From NCBI GenBank assembly GCA_964036155.1, contig OZ038422.1:51235201-51299200 (forward strand): a stretch of DNA of 64,000 nt, given 5' to 3'. The DNA comes from Diploscapter coronatus. Lineage: Eukaryota > Nematoda > Chromadorea > Rhabditida > Rhabditidae. The translations under genes were made by a program, and so were the position numbers. The notes beneath the pieces were generated by a model. That model was not told the DNA's origin. It saw nothing but the letters and a program-made list of their open reading frames with translations, and searched no databases. Of this stretch, positions 24,129 to 36,400 are shown in pieces. Each line of letters begins with the position of its first letter. The stretch's first letter is position 1.

Positions 24129-24588
24129 TGAATTATTGTACTTTCATACGCCTGGACTAAGTTTCTCCAGATGTTGAAAAAATAATATATCGTTATTATG
24201 GTTAGTAAAACTTATGCATGAAAAATAATTATTGTCAATATACACCTATAATTTATATTTTAGGACAGTATATACTCAAATTAATATGTACCTATGTTAC
24301 TGTTTTTAACAACAGTATCTCACAAATCGATCGTATTCTTGAATTCTACATGAGTTAATCGGCGTTTTTCAAAATTGTCGGAATATTTTTTATATAAAAA
24401 AGCACATAAATCGATGCATGTATAATATAAATGTTGGAATATTTGACATAACACTGAAGCGCTTCATTTACATGTTGAAAATTCAACTATTATTGTGCTT
24501 GGTATTGATTTTCGCTATTTCGATTACGCTGATGAATGAACTCGCCAAAGCGGATGCGGATCGAGACATTATAGTATGTTATTTTATT
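24129..24588 (+). repeat. duplicated segment, copy B
   Basis: Partner of copy A (19671-20142); it carries the upstream region and exon 1 of the intact peptide gene. Its left boundary coincides with the right end of foldback element B. Confidence 0.85.
24391..24399 (+). promoter_or_regulatory. TATA-like box of the peptide gene at 24472
   Basis: tatataaaa about 75 bases before the ATG. Similar TATATAAA words precede the other family members at 28838 and 29445 and the fossil at 30021. Confidence 0.45.
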
Positions 24589-24789
24589 ATTAATTAGTTT
24601 TTTTTTTCAAATGAAATCTTCCTATGCGTCGTTGTATTATGAAGAAATTTTCTAAAAAACGCATAATTTTAGGTCTGGTGCAACACGATCGATGATTGTA
24701 ATAAAGGCCAAGTATGCACTTGGCACGGATATTGCATGGACATATATAGATATAATGTTTCATTAGAAAATCGTTGTAAATGGTTTTAA
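24472..24789 (+). CDS. secreted four-cysteine peptide (family copy B)
   Basis: Two exons in phase 0: 24472-24573 (signal peptide plus short acidic propeptide ending DADRDII) and 24673-24789 (mature part). The mature sequence starts VWCNTIDDC and follows C-x5-C-x5-C-x5-C, with a fifth Cys in the tail (ENRCKWF). The TIDDC..G..C...G.C arrangement is shared with the peptides at 28838 and 29445, so the three form one family despite low identity elsewhere. The pattern resembles small disulfide-rich secreted domains, but no named family can be assigned. Function unknown. Confidence 0.75.
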
Positions 24790-25036
24790 AAAATGAACTA
24801 TTTTCATTAATAAATACTCGCTGTTCATAATGTCTTGCAGTAGTTTTAGAATACTTAAAAATCTACACTACGTAGGTGTAAATATGATATTTTGAAATGT
24901 ATTAAATATAATTTGGCATAATATGGTGTGTCTGCAATCTTATACGATACTTAATAAATCGCAAATCGAACATATAGAAACTGGTAGTAAACTCTCGAAA
25001 TTTCATAACATTCAAGATGTACATTCAGTTAGTTTT

Positions 25037-25096
25037 ATGCTGATTTTAGCTAACTTGACTTTACTCATTGCCATACCACGCAAAGAATATTCTGGA
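25037..25096 (+). pseudogene. possible further exon-1 fossil of the peptide family
   Basis: An ATG-led hydrophobic stretch (MLILANLTLLIAIPRKEYSG) runs directly into a GTATGTG donor, like the first exons of the family. No cysteine-rich exon 2 follows, and the opposite strand is taken by the chemoreceptor gene. Weak. Confidence 0.25.
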
Positions 25097-25355
25097 GTAT
25101 GTGTTATTAGAATAATTTAAATTAATTGTTGTATAATTGCAATTGAAATCATATTAATCCTAGCCTTCTATAACTTGTGCCAATGTTGCAATTTTGATAC
25201 TTTGCTCATCATCAGATCTAGGAAGCACTTTCGTCAGACGAAAGAAATATACGGGGGTAGGTCATAGAGGGCAAATTTTGTATGAGGAGGTAGGTTGCAA
25301 GGGGTTTCTGATGATCGTTCTCCCTAGGTCGGCATAAGATCAAGTAAATCACTTA

Positions 25356-27605
25356 TTAAATGTACGACAGGGCTTGACCATTTGGAATATTTTGAATGTA
25401 TTGGTTCATAGGTGCGATGGCATTTTGGAAAGCCATCATATTAATTTGATTGACGACTTTCAAAACTCGCTGAAAACGATCCTTTCGAAATAATGCCTTT
25501 CGATACGGTCTCGTGAAAACGATCAATAAGATCGTCCCAATCGTGGAATGACTGGATAGCAATAGTTCAACGCACGATCCGGCAACTTAAAATATTACGA
25601 AATATAGCAATTTATATTATTTCAAGCTGCAATAAGGAGTTTGCATTTTCTTTTAGAAGTTTGCCTTCTCACGTTCTCAACCCAACCTTTCTCTCGTTAT
25701 TTTTTCTCTACCTTATCATTTATATTCACAACCTAGATTTTAGATTTCGAACAGGTGAGAGGAAGTGGGAAAAATAAAAATGAAATAAAACATTACTCTT
25801 TCTTTTTCCCTGCGAGTGAAAGAACACGAAACATCAAATAAAGGCGACAAATCGAGTTGTGTTCGGCTGTTAACGCGTATGATTATGTGCTTCTCCTAAT
25901 TTTTGCCACCTCCTCCCTCTCCGCGAATGTGCATTTCATTTCTCTGGGGTTAAGTCTAGGAGAAGAGAGATGTGAAATGTATGCAGCATCCTTATTGCAA
26001 CGTGAGAAGAATAAAATGAATCCACCTTTCGAATATCCAACAGATATAAAGTCAAATAATATAAAGCTTAATATGATCATAAAGCTCGCTATTCCATATG
26101 TAAACACTGCTGCCAAATACTAAATCAAATTCATTGTATTACCATAAAATGTTTGTAATCATATTACCTGTATAAATAACGACCAAATAGCATTTCGATG
26201 TGTAAAAGACGAGTTTAATGAAGTCCGAGACAGAGATATTTTACGATCACCTGGTGCTATTATAATTATTAATGTATGCACGACTAATAGCGCGATAATA
26301 ATCGATCCAATCACGAGCACTACCAAAGCGAATATTGCTAGGTATTTTAAATATGGCTGAAAGTTATCTTGTTTAAAGTGAAAATATTTTCGATAAATTT
26401 TTCCCACTATATAGATATCTATATTGTAGGCCATAACTCGATCGACATATAATAAACATATCTCGTCAGGGTGATACTGAAAACAGGACTGTAAATCAGG
26501 TGTGATCACACATATTCTCGCCGTTTTTCTTTTTCTCTACCAGCAAGAATCCTATTCTTTTTTTGCCTTTTTCCTTTTCTCTGCTTCATTATTGAGATCA
26601 ATGAATAAGCAGAGAATGTTAAAATGGTGTGCATCACTGGTAGAGAAAAAAAGGGAAAAGGAGAGAACACCTGCTCGCATCATATTATTTTTATCGTTTT
26701 GGAAAAAGCAACACCATTCGACGTTGCATAGCAATGCAGATTTTACAACTAACTGATAATATAAAGAGCTTCGGAAAAGTAAGTCAATAAAACATTGCTC
26801 AATATATTTGGCAATTTTGAAGACGAAATGTATTTGATCAAACAGAAAGATAATTGATTTTAAATTTAGATGTTTACAATATATCACAAATATTTACCAT
26901 TTCTAGGTAATTTTTAAATTCATCATCGTCCAATTTGAAATAGATTAAATATGCATCTATTAAAAATCCGATGAAAAACCCAATCATCCAAGCCCCTTTT
27001 ATTATAAATCGTGGGAGTGTGAAAATCTAAATTTTTGAAACCTTAATTAATAATCAATTCATCGCATTACGCAATCTTTAGAACATATCTTGTCATGTCT
27101 AACGAAGAACATGTACACTATTATCATAGAGTTCAAAGCATGGAACATTAACGATATACACTAAATAATTAGATGATAAATTCGAGACGAATTATTATAT
27201 TCACTTACAAAGCTTATTTCAGTGGGAACGAATTCAAAAATTCCATGTGATACTACAACTATAGCTAAAATCAATTTTGTATTAAATTAAAATTTTAGAA
27301 ATAATAACGAAATATTTCGGTTCAATTACCTGGAAAATATCCCGTAAAATTGCCGAGAAAATTAAATGAAAAATCGGAGCAAATAGAGGTAATCTTGAAT
27401 TTTATCTGGTAAGATTCAAACATCTTGCTAACTCTACCTGCATTACTAAAAGATAGTATTTAAAATTTTGCATAGGTTTCGGCGATTCAAAAATGATCAA
27501 ATACAGAGCTAGAGTAGAAAGTGGTATGGCTATGAATCCGAACGTTCTTTGCATAGGTATAAAATATGTCGGAGGCTCGGATGTAAAATTCGAGCAACCA
27601 TTCAT
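25356..27605 (-). CDS. nematode seven-transmembrane chemoreceptor (Srh/Sri-type)
   Basis: Chemosensory GPCR of the nematode Str superfamily. Start at 27605; the first exon has SEPPTYFIPMQRTFGFIAIP and SPKPMQNFKYYLLVMQ, the TM1/intracellular-loop-1 signature closest to Sri/Srh receptors. Later exons give DFSFNFLGNFTGYFP, IVVVSHGIFEFVPTEISF, CISLMFHALNSMIIVYMFF, TLPRFIIKGAWMIGFFIGF, YLKYLAIFALVVLVIGSII, LSRTSLNSSFTHRNAIWSLF and YLAAVFTYGIASFMIILSF. The last exon has SSHSTIGTILLIVFTRPYRK, with the PYR motif typical after TM7, and ends at 25356. About eight exons; the second intron boundary is very short (32 nt), and the exact acceptor near 26480 is ambiguous. No disabling mutation seen. Confidence 0.8.
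26523..26665. repeat. foldback repeat in chemoreceptor intron
   Basis: Inner perfect arms TTCTCTGCTT/AAGCAGAGAA (about 26577-26616), with outer arms TTTTCTCTACCAG and CTGGTAGAGAAAA. It lies in the intron upstream of the exon near 26480. Confidence 0.45.
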
Positions 27606-28784
27606 GATAATTATTTAGGCTCTGAAATCAAATTGAATTACATGGATGCCGCGTAACACATCTTGTTGATAGTGGAAAGTATCAATTACCACTGATTTGT
27701 CCTGGTAGATATAACAATATAATATGTAATATACCACAACTCTAGTATTAAATTAGCGAAATGTTCAGAATTATTGGACAAAGAAATGAAATATGATCTT
27801 TTAAGAAACTATTAAACTCAAAAAATGAAATACTAAGAATTTCTTCAGACATGCAACGATCAATTTTTTAAAAATTATTTATGAGGGCAGGTGAAAAATA
27901 TATGCATATAATAGCATTTTGAAATAGCGAATTGACTAATTGCTTTCGTGGGTTTGACGAATCGCGAAAATGAAAAATCTTCCCTCTTTCTTACAGTTTC
28001 GCATTTTACTATTGCGTTTGATCATTATTTTATTGAATCATCAAATCCGCGAAGGCAATGCGTCAATTTCTTATTTCCAGTTTGTCGCTTATAGTTGAAC
28101 GTGTTCTATAAGTCCAAAAGTTACTTTTGTGTATTTTGTACTAACAGCTGATATGAGTAATACTTATATTTAGCGCATACTAGAAAATGTCTTGCAGTAT
28201 GTACAAACGAGCCCAATTTCAGATTCATAAATCAATCAGTTTAAAAATCTTCATCTTTGCATATTAAAGGAAGAAATGTCTTATTTATTTATAGGGTACA
28301 CAAAATAGTGTAGCATTATTAGAGATTTCTTTCGAATTTAATTAGATTGCAAAGAACCTCTAAAAATTGTAGACTAAATAAGTATGAGGAGGACCATATA
28401 AAACGGTTTGAATGTGGCAAAGATATTGAAAATTTAAATTATTTACAGTATTTTAACAACTGATAAGAATATATTACCATAATTACACTATTGCTCTCAT
28501 TTTGATTAAAAAGGATGTACGAACTCGAACTCACCATGAGTTAAAGCCGAGTTCGAGTTCGGACCTGAGAAAAATAATTCAATAAATTATATATACACCT
28601 TTTAAATCGATCAATAAAGGGGTTGTTAATAATTCTTTCAATTTCGCGATAAAATCGAATTTTAATAATCATGTCTATATTCCTATAATATATCTACCAT
28701 TAATATACAAATTATGTGTGAAAAATTGTTTGCGTTTTATGCTATTTTATATAATTACAATAAGTCTATACAATTTGTAAAACT
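27606..28784. other. gene-free stretch
   Basis: Between divergent genes. 27935-28070 contains an imperfect inverted repeat (aattgctttcgtgggtttga versus the complement of atcaaatccgcgaaggcaat), possibly a decayed MITE. Otherwise AT-rich, no gene seen. Confidence 0.45.
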
Positions 28785-28792
28785 ATATAAAC
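28785..28792 (+). promoter_or_regulatory. TATA box of the peptide gene at 28838
   Basis: TATATAAA, 46 bases before the ATG. Confidence 0.5.
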
Positions 28793-28837
28793 GGGAAATT
28801 GTAATATGAAACTCGGCAGTATTTCTACGCTATTAAT

Positions 28838-29193
28838 ATGAAATCGCTTTTATATTTGATACTAATTATTGCTGCATTTATTTTAATGATGAGTATGCAG
28901 GGTGTATACAGCACGAGACCAGGCGTGGGTATTTTATCGACTAATCAATAATATATATTATTGAATTGATGATAGGAGAAAATGTCGATATCCAAAATTG
29001 CGCTATTCGTCTTTCTTCTACGCGACTCTATTTTGCTTCGAAGTCGATTTATAATTGCTGCGCATGAATATTGATTTTATTTCCAATCAACGATAATTTA
29101 AAACAATGTGATTTATTCTAGAAGCTCTGTATAACCGATGCGGACTGTCCTCCAGGAATGCATTGTCGTCATGGAGGGTGCATTTTTACTTAA
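28838..29193 (+). CDS. secreted four-cysteine peptide (family copy C)
   Basis: Exon 1 (28838-28924) encodes a signal peptide and a short linker ending YSTRPG. Exon 2 (29122-29193) encodes the whole mature core, KLCITDADCPPGMHC then RHGGCIFT, stop TAA. The pattern is C-x5-C-x5-C-x4-C with a TDxDC..G..C..G.C framework, as in the copy at 29445. The phase-0 join uses a GTGGGT donor and a CTAG acceptor. The intron hosts a copy of the dispersed hairpin repeat. About 52 residues in total; function unknown. Confidence 0.75.
28984..29079. repeat. dispersed short hairpin repeat, copy 2
   Basis: Same orientation and same conserved words as 10424-10498: GTCGATATCCAAAATT at the left, ATAATTGCTG and GCATGAATAT at the right. 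Located in the intron of the peptide gene at 28838. Confidence 0.6.
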
Positions 29194-29395
29194 TTTAAAC
29201 GATCATATTTATATCATCATCAATCAATGCAATAAATCAGTTTGTGTTTAAAGTTGTATGTTACTCTAGTCGTTTAACAGATTATTTTATTTTAATATTA
29301 ATATATTCACAGACGATATACCAAGATATTTTCAGATCAGACAACACACAGTTCGGGTGTCTTTTTGATAAAGTTAATATGTCTATTCATGAAAA

Positions 29396-29403
29396 TATAT
29401 AAA
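29396..29403 (+). promoter_or_regulatory. TATA box of the peptide gene at 29445
   Basis: TATATAAA, about 42 bases before the ATG. Confidence 0.5.
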
Positions 29404-29444
29404 TAGAGGATAATATTTATTTTATCCAACACCTAATAACAAAA

Positions 29445-29796
29445 ATGCATGCTTTACTATTTCTGATGTCAATTTTGACTGTATTTTCCTTGCTAGATAT
29501 TGTCCAAGGTTTCGGGCACTATCGAATGTCTGGTCCAGTACGTAAATGTCAGCCTAGAGAGCTTTTGGATTTGATCCAAAAATTTATAGGGAGTTTTGCG
29601 TAGTAAAAAGATATAGAATTCTTTATTAGGTTAGACTCAAGTCCTCCCTAGGTCAGATAAATATTTTAATTCAAACAAATTTATGGATCATAAAATGATG
29701 ATATTTTAGAAGAGATGCAGAACAGACAGTGACTGTGATGTCGGCTATGAATGCATTGGAGGAATCTGCTATCTAAAGGTGCAAAATGGAAGATGA
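29445..29796 (+). CDS. secreted four-cysteine peptide (family copy D)
   Basis: Exon 1 (29445-29537) encodes a signal peptide (MHALLFLMSILTVFSLLDIV) and GFGHYRMSGP. Exon 2 (29710-29796) encodes KRCRTDSDCDVGYEC, then IGGICYLKVQNGR and stop TGA. Cysteine spacing C-x5-C-x5-C-x4-C matches the copy at 28838. The GTACGT donor and TTTTAG acceptor give a phase-0 join. The exon layout (leader in exon 1, cysteine core in exon 2) is the same throughout the cluster. Confidence 0.75.
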
Positions 29797-29975
29797 TATG
29801 GGAATAATAACTTATTCAATGAATTAAAAAATTATTTCAAGAATAAACTACCACACAACTATTTTAAATTCCATAACAATAAACATTTGATAAACTTGGT
29901 CTCAAACAGACGAATTAATGCATAATTGTCTGACAACTGCTGTCGGTGATTTTAATAATAGCCCTAATTCGGATC

Positions 29976-29983
29976 TATATAAA
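29976..29983 (+). promoter_or_regulatory. TATA box of a decayed peptide copy
   Basis: TATATAAA, 38 bases before the position aligned with the lost start codon of the fossil at 30021. Confidence 0.35.
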
Positions 29984-30020
29984 TGAAATTCCAATTATAA
30001 TTGATCAAATATCGATCGAA

Positions 30021-30125
30021 ATTCGTGCTTTACTGCTCCTGGTATCGATTTTGGTCGTATTTTCTTTACTAGGCCTTACTCTAGGATTTGAGCACTACAG
30101 AGTAAGCGGTTCTAGATCTGGTCCA
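30021..30125 (+). pseudogene. exon-1 fossil of the four-Cys peptide family (copy E)
   Basis: Aligns residue by residue with exon 1 of the gene at 29445: ALLLLVSILVVFSLLGLTLG then FEHYRVSG...SGP, ending at a GTATGT donor. The start codon position reads ATT instead of ATG, and no cysteine-rich exon 2 follows in the next kilobase. The frame is otherwise open, so decay is recent or an upstream ATG is used. Confidence 0.65.
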
Positions 30126-33100
30126 GTATGTAAATTTTTCATTCTCTCATAATTATATTATTTTTTGACTAAAAAGGACTACTATTTGGCACCTTTAGTT
30201 TTGAAATCTATTTGAAATTTTTTAAAATTTGACATTAATTTTGAAAATGAAAATAAACTTGGTTGAAAAGTTCCCATTTTATAATTTACCACTGATGATT
30301 CTTTTATGATTATTCTTCCGTAAAATCGCGCTTGAAAGTATTTATTCGGTTCCTTATTTTTCAATTGTGTTTCTGATTTCATTCATTTCGAACGAATTTT
30401 GCATCTTCCTGCGTTCCCTCGAAAATATCACCGCCGTAGTTCTATGCATCGATGAATTTCTTCTATGGAGCTTTATCTTTCTTTTCCTAAATCTCATCTC
30501 AATGCCTTTATCTTTCAAAGTCTTTCAACGAAACGAAATACCAATTTCCGAAATACGACCTCAAATTTTGTAATGTCGATATTTTTGGCTCATATATTCA
30601 TTTTCAAAGTTCCTAATTCAAAGAATGACAATGCATCATTTTCGGTAATATCGTAAATTTTCGTAAGATCCTCAGAGTTTTCCACATGGAATGCATATTA
30701 CGCGTTGTTTTTAACTAGTGAATTTTTAAATGTTTTTTCTCAAAGAAAATTACATAAAATCTTGCACGACTTTAATGGTTTGTATTCCGTGCATCATAAT
30801 AATTTTTCTGCGGTTCGGGGCAGCGCTTTTAAAATTTGCGGCCATTTTTGGATTCAGAAATATGCTTCAGAAAAAAATGCGGGCATTCGAGTTTTATGAG
30901 CCTAGCGACGCCTGAAGAAGGTAAAATTGGAAAATAGTATTTTAATTTTATAGGTTCAGAGAAATAAATTTGCTAGAGATAATGGATTTTAAGAGATTCG
31001 AAAACAATATTTCGTGAGGAATGAATTATATGGGTGCCAGAGAAAATTTATGCATTTTAAGGCTTGTCTTCTGGTTGTTCAGAGGTGACAATTTTTTACA
31101 TACTAATGATTACTGCATGTTTTCGTCGATAATTTATGACCGAATAATTTGTCAAATGCGACGAACTTTTCCATGAATATTTGGTTCTGAGAAATCGGAA
31201 AGGTTACAAATTTCTTTTGGGATAAATTTGAACTCTTCTAAATATTAATTTTAACGTCAGCTTTTTTTATTTCATAAAAATTGGCATGTTTCTGGTAAAT
31301 GACTCATAATTCAATCCGAAATTTCATCATGCCTAAACTTTTTGTCAATCCATTTTCATTTTACCTTCGATTTTATGGGTGCTACGTCGCGCTTATTTTG
31401 TGTGTTGGAGGTGCTACCAAAAAGGGCAGCGTTTTCAGGGGGAATTTCGGAGTTTTTATTTTGCTTCTTCAGAGACATAATTTGCCTCGGGGCCCAAGTG
31501 ACAATGCCAAGAAATATGAAGGGCAACAAACTTTGAAAGGGTGAGTGAATGTGGGATGTGGAGATGGTGCAGAGGGGTTAGAAAGAGAGAAAAGGAATCA
31601 GAAAAGGGAAGAAAGAATTGGGAAAGGGGGAAAAAGAATGAAAATAAGGAGAGAAAGAAAGATAATTGCCATAAAGCTAGCCAAACCTGAGTAAAGGCTC
31701 GGTCAGCACTTTGCTGCTGAAAAGGATGTGATTTTGCAGGGAGAAAGAGAGAAAGAGAAATATCGAAAAAGAAAGAATTAACAAAGAGAGGCGTGAGAGA
31801 GTCAAAGAATTCGAATTATTTATTCTCTCTACTTCAAAGGAGGATCTTACTTTTTCGATTCTTTTTTCTAAAGGGGTACCCCTTTTTATTTCTCCTAATT
31901 TTGATAAATCGTCTTGTTCTGCATGAGCAATTTGACTGTTGCATCATCATAATTTATCTCTTTGCTTAGAAGGGCTAAATTTGGTCTGAACTAACGAAAA
32001 AGGCCATCTCTATTTCGACTCTGTCAAATTCTACCCATTTTTGGAAGTTTTGAAAGAAATTTTACTGAAGATAAATCTTTGCTTTATGTTATTGGACTCG
32101 TTATTTTGATGAATTCTTTGTAGTCTTTGCGTAAATTTGAACTAGCAATAAGAGTTTATAGCTATCTTAAAAATAATTCAAATACTTTAATAGTTGCTAA
32201 AAATCGTGAGAAGCTCAATGAATATTTAGCTAACAAATATAAATCTCGATTTAGAGAATATTTTCCACTGAAATATGCATTTTTACAGTCTTTTTGAAAT
32301 TTGTGGTATGTTAGTTGAAAATGTGGATTTATTCAAACCATGATAAAATACTTGAACGTCCTGAATAAACTGACAGAATATTTAGAGTTAGATGAAATTG
32401 CTTCTGAAACATGAGTTTTGATGCCTTTCTTGAAATTTCTGATAGGTTGTCGAAAAACTTAATTTATTCCGTCAGATAATCATGTCTATATGTTTTCATT
32501 TCAGCAATCCTCTGTTCTTCCCATTTCTTTCAATTTCTGAAGATGTGCCATGCGAAGTGATGTGTCTCTTTGTTAGCGAAATATGCTCAATATTGCAAAA
32601 AACTTGTTCCGCAAAAAGAGGGCTGTCAATTTTCTCACATTTTAATTTTTCTTGTCTTTCTTTTTTCTCGCGACGCTCGTTGTTTTGCCAAGGCTTTATC
32701 TGAATCATGGCCCTTTTTAGCACGTCGTTCTCACGTTATTATCATTATTAATCTATCAAACATAAGCTTTACTTCTTCTTTTTCTGTCTCTATTTTTGTT
32801 TCCATAATTTTTCTGGCATATTTCTTGGATCTTGAACCTCTATAATCTCTCCATTCTCAGGTTTGTCACATCTTCGTCATTTTTCCTTTCAAAATTCGTA
32901 TATCCAAAATTGATCTCTACTTTTTATCGTGTTTCAGTCATATTTTTATCCCTCGTTCTCTCATTTTTTAGTTATTTTTCCCGCGCTTTTTCTCTGCGCT
33001 CCCTAAAAATGTCCCAATATCTTCCATATTGCCCTCTGGGAGCTGTTCATAATCTGATTACTTCCGAGGGAAAACCTCGCTCAGGTTCAAAAAAACGGCA

Positions 33101-33410
33101 AATTTTGCACGAAATCGAGTTGAAATTCGCTTTTTACTTTTATTAGAATTCTATACCTCTTTGATTTGCTGAAATACGAAACTTGAAAATGAATTGATCT
33201 AACTATTAGTCACTTTCTAAAATTTCTTGAAACTTAACAAAATTGGTACAAATTTCATTCATAAATTATCTTCTCTTAACACATTTAATTCTCTTCAATT
33301 TTTAAACCTGTATTTTTGAAATAATTCATTTAGAAAAATGACCTTCGGATGACGACGACACTGCCATTCTCCTAGTCGACGAGCATCTAACTGATTCGAG
33401 CATTTGAGCC
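30126..33410. other. 3.3 kb gene-free stretch upstream of the K+ channel
   Basis: No domain-bearing ORF on either strand. 31550-31800 is strongly purine-rich (runs of gaaagagagaaa) and 32600-33000 is pyrimidine-rich. It should include the upstream promoter of the channel gene. Confidence 0.5.
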
Positions 33411-36400
33411 ATGTTCTCGTCGCGACTGTCGCGAGGCGGTTCGCTGCATCCGATGCTCACTGGGTGGGGGCCACCTCCGCCGATTCCACCGTAAGAATTT
33501 TAAATTTCTGATTTTTTTTCTAAAAATCCAGACTTGAACGAAAAATTACGAGGAAAAATAATTCCTACCAAATTTTCCCGGATATTTTTGTTCTAATATT
33601 CTTGAGAGAAAGGGAACCTGCTTGATAACAGATTCTTGAAAATAATCTCACCAAGTTCCATATCTATTTCTGTGACTATGAAAATGTTATTCATTTATTC
33701 GGGCCCGTAGAAGAGAACTAGATACCCCTAAAAATTTTAATTTCTCATGTCAAAAAATTCGCATTGTTTGTACACGGTAGTAGCGAAATGGGATAGTCCT
33801 GAGAAAGGTTTGGCTGCTTACCAAAATTTCCTTCATTTTCGCCGTACTTGCCCCTAGCGCATATGAGCCCTATCGATCGCAAAGTCAGATTTTCCATGGA
33901 CGTCACCCTGTTGAGTCCTGAGACTTTTCGAGGGTAGGGTTTCGAAAAATTCAGCCCCCTGAAAATCGGTTCTATTTTTGGAATTTTACGATCAAAGCTT
34001 GGGAAAATCATTGCTCTTGGCTATTTTTCAAATTTTGATACTTACCAGAGAATTTTTCAAACTTTCAGATCCCTGCCGCAATCGTACCGAGAATCAATGC
34101 ACACCGCGCGGTCGGCCAAAGAGTAAGTCCTAGAATTTTAACTTATCCGGAAAAATCGTAGAAAAATTAATTCATTGTGACGTGTAAAATCAGGTACATC
34201 AAAACGCGATTTTTGAAGAGTAAGAAAGAACGAGGGAAAATGAGAAATGGAGAGAGTGAAAAAGAGGGCAATAAATGGAGAAATAGCAGGTGGTTTTATG
34301 AATTAGAGAAGCAGAAAAAGTCCACTTGCCAAAGGGGGCTTAATGTGTAAAACGGGAAGCGAACTAGATTTTTGAAAAGTGCATGAAGAACAGATGGTTT
34401 TGGAAGTGAAATGCAATTCTTTAGAGGATGATACTAGCAACTCAGTTTTGATTTTACTCTTTAATTTGCTTTATTTTAAAAAGTATGTTTCAATCTGAAA
34501 TACTCCGCAGATATTGAATAATATATTTCAACTAGTTGAACATTACTCGTTCTGAAACGTATTTCATTAAAATTTTTCAATTTTTGAGCATAATAACCTC
34601 GGTGAAGATCATCTCCTCTCAATTCTCATTTTCAGCTGTAAAGCTCTGGTTCACCTTTCAAAAGTTACCCATGCTTCCAAAAATAGTTCGAAACTTGTAA
34701 AAACGCATTCGCGCAAACATCTTCTATGCTTTTGAGTAAAATACAAAGAAAGTGATTCCGAGTTTACATAAAAAATTCTTGGCACTGAATGCCTTAGCCT
34801 GCTTTGTTTGGGCATCTTTTATCATTTGGTTAGGACTTTTCTGTGGATCGAGCAAGTTAGGCCTGCTCACGTCGTTCCTGGGGCCGATATAGTAATAATA
34901 TATGGATGAGCTCTTTCTCTCTTTATCTTTCTTCCTTTTTCTCTCATTTTGGAATGCTATTTCTTCCTTTCCCATCTCCCTAACTCTTTCTCTCTTTCTT
35001 CTCACAAATTTTTTGTCCTTTTGTTTCTCGTTAACCTCGTCCGGCAAGTATATCATCGTCATTGAATTTCACGCTGATTTTCCATAAAAACTCTTCTTTT
35101 TATATTTCGAAAGGTAGTACGCATTTCTTAGAGGTGAAAAGATAGCAAAAGCGCCTGAGATATATCTCGGATTACAAAATATTTTCGGCCAAATTCATTC
35201 ATAAGGTTTGCTTAATCTTTGAAAATTGCGTAGGACGATTTTTGCCAAAAATAATCGAGCACTTATCCAAATGAGCCATGCAGCCATATTCAAATTTTCG
35301 ATAAACTCTAGTTCAGAGCGCAATCAAAATTTAGGGAGTTACACAACGATCATAGAGCTGTATCTCATGTCTTCGATCTCTTTAATTATCATATCTTCTT
35401 CCTCTGACTTTTATCTTCCTTTGCGTATCTCACTTTCGTGTTTTCTCTAGTGGCTTAGTGGCAACTGACCCTGCTCTGTGTCAGTTTTATATCTGATTTT
35501 ATGCACACTTCACTCGGATCGGTCAAGTTTTGATTGGTTTTGATCTAAGGCTTAAAATTTAAAACTAATTTTATTTTTTTATTTATTCGCAAGGCAAATG
35601 GCTCATTATTCGGAAATTATTTAATTCTATACATCCAAGTTCCTGAACCATACGTGATCTTTGGATAGTAGTTTGAAATATTTTTGGGCTTTTAAAATAA
35701 CGATCGACTGAAGTAGATTAATTGCCTTTACGCCAACTACCAATTTTTCTGCAGCCTATATTTCCAAGCATTTTCTAAATTAATACAAATTTTGCGGTAG
35801 TTTGTAGATATTTTCTATTTCCTGATGATTTTTGAAATCTTTTTCTCCGGGTTCATTTCTCCGTTCTAACGAGATTTACCCGGCTGGTTAAATTGTCCCC
35901 AACCCGTTTTTCCGCTCCTTTGGGAAACCCTCTACGTCCCTATCGTTTCGCTATAAATAAGCATAGAAAACTCTGCCTAAATTAGGAAACAGGCAGGTGA
36001 TTTAGTTAATTTTCGATTTCATTGGAAGGAGCAAGTAAGAAAAAGCGTAATAATGATAAGCAAAATTGCAAGTTTTTCTTCAAAAACATTTCTAAAAATC
36101 GCTAGAACCATTATGCATTTTCAGTTTAGGTAGGTTAAATTACAGAAAAAGATCCTACGGAAAACTTGACTGCAAATTTTCGGACACTTTCGATAATCTT
36201 TATTTTGTATTTTGAAACATTGCAAACCTCTCGAATTTCCAAAGCGTTCAAAAGTTTAGCCCAACCACATTGTTGTAATGTGTTCAGTGCAGACAAAGTG
36301 CATTCATTTATCGAGTGACGTATCTGCGACGGGTCTGTTTTTGCATGTTTTATCGTCGCCCAAAAGAGAATCCCAAGTTATCTCTAAAAACGGATGAGCT

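Noticed and set aside
31550..31800. Purine-rich tract as a promoter or origin
   Set aside because: Simple composition bias, common in nematode introns and spacers; nothing specific supports a function.
33716..33725. GGGCCCGTA word as a third foldback element
   Set aside because: Only the first nine or so bases match the family tip, and no inverted partner follows.
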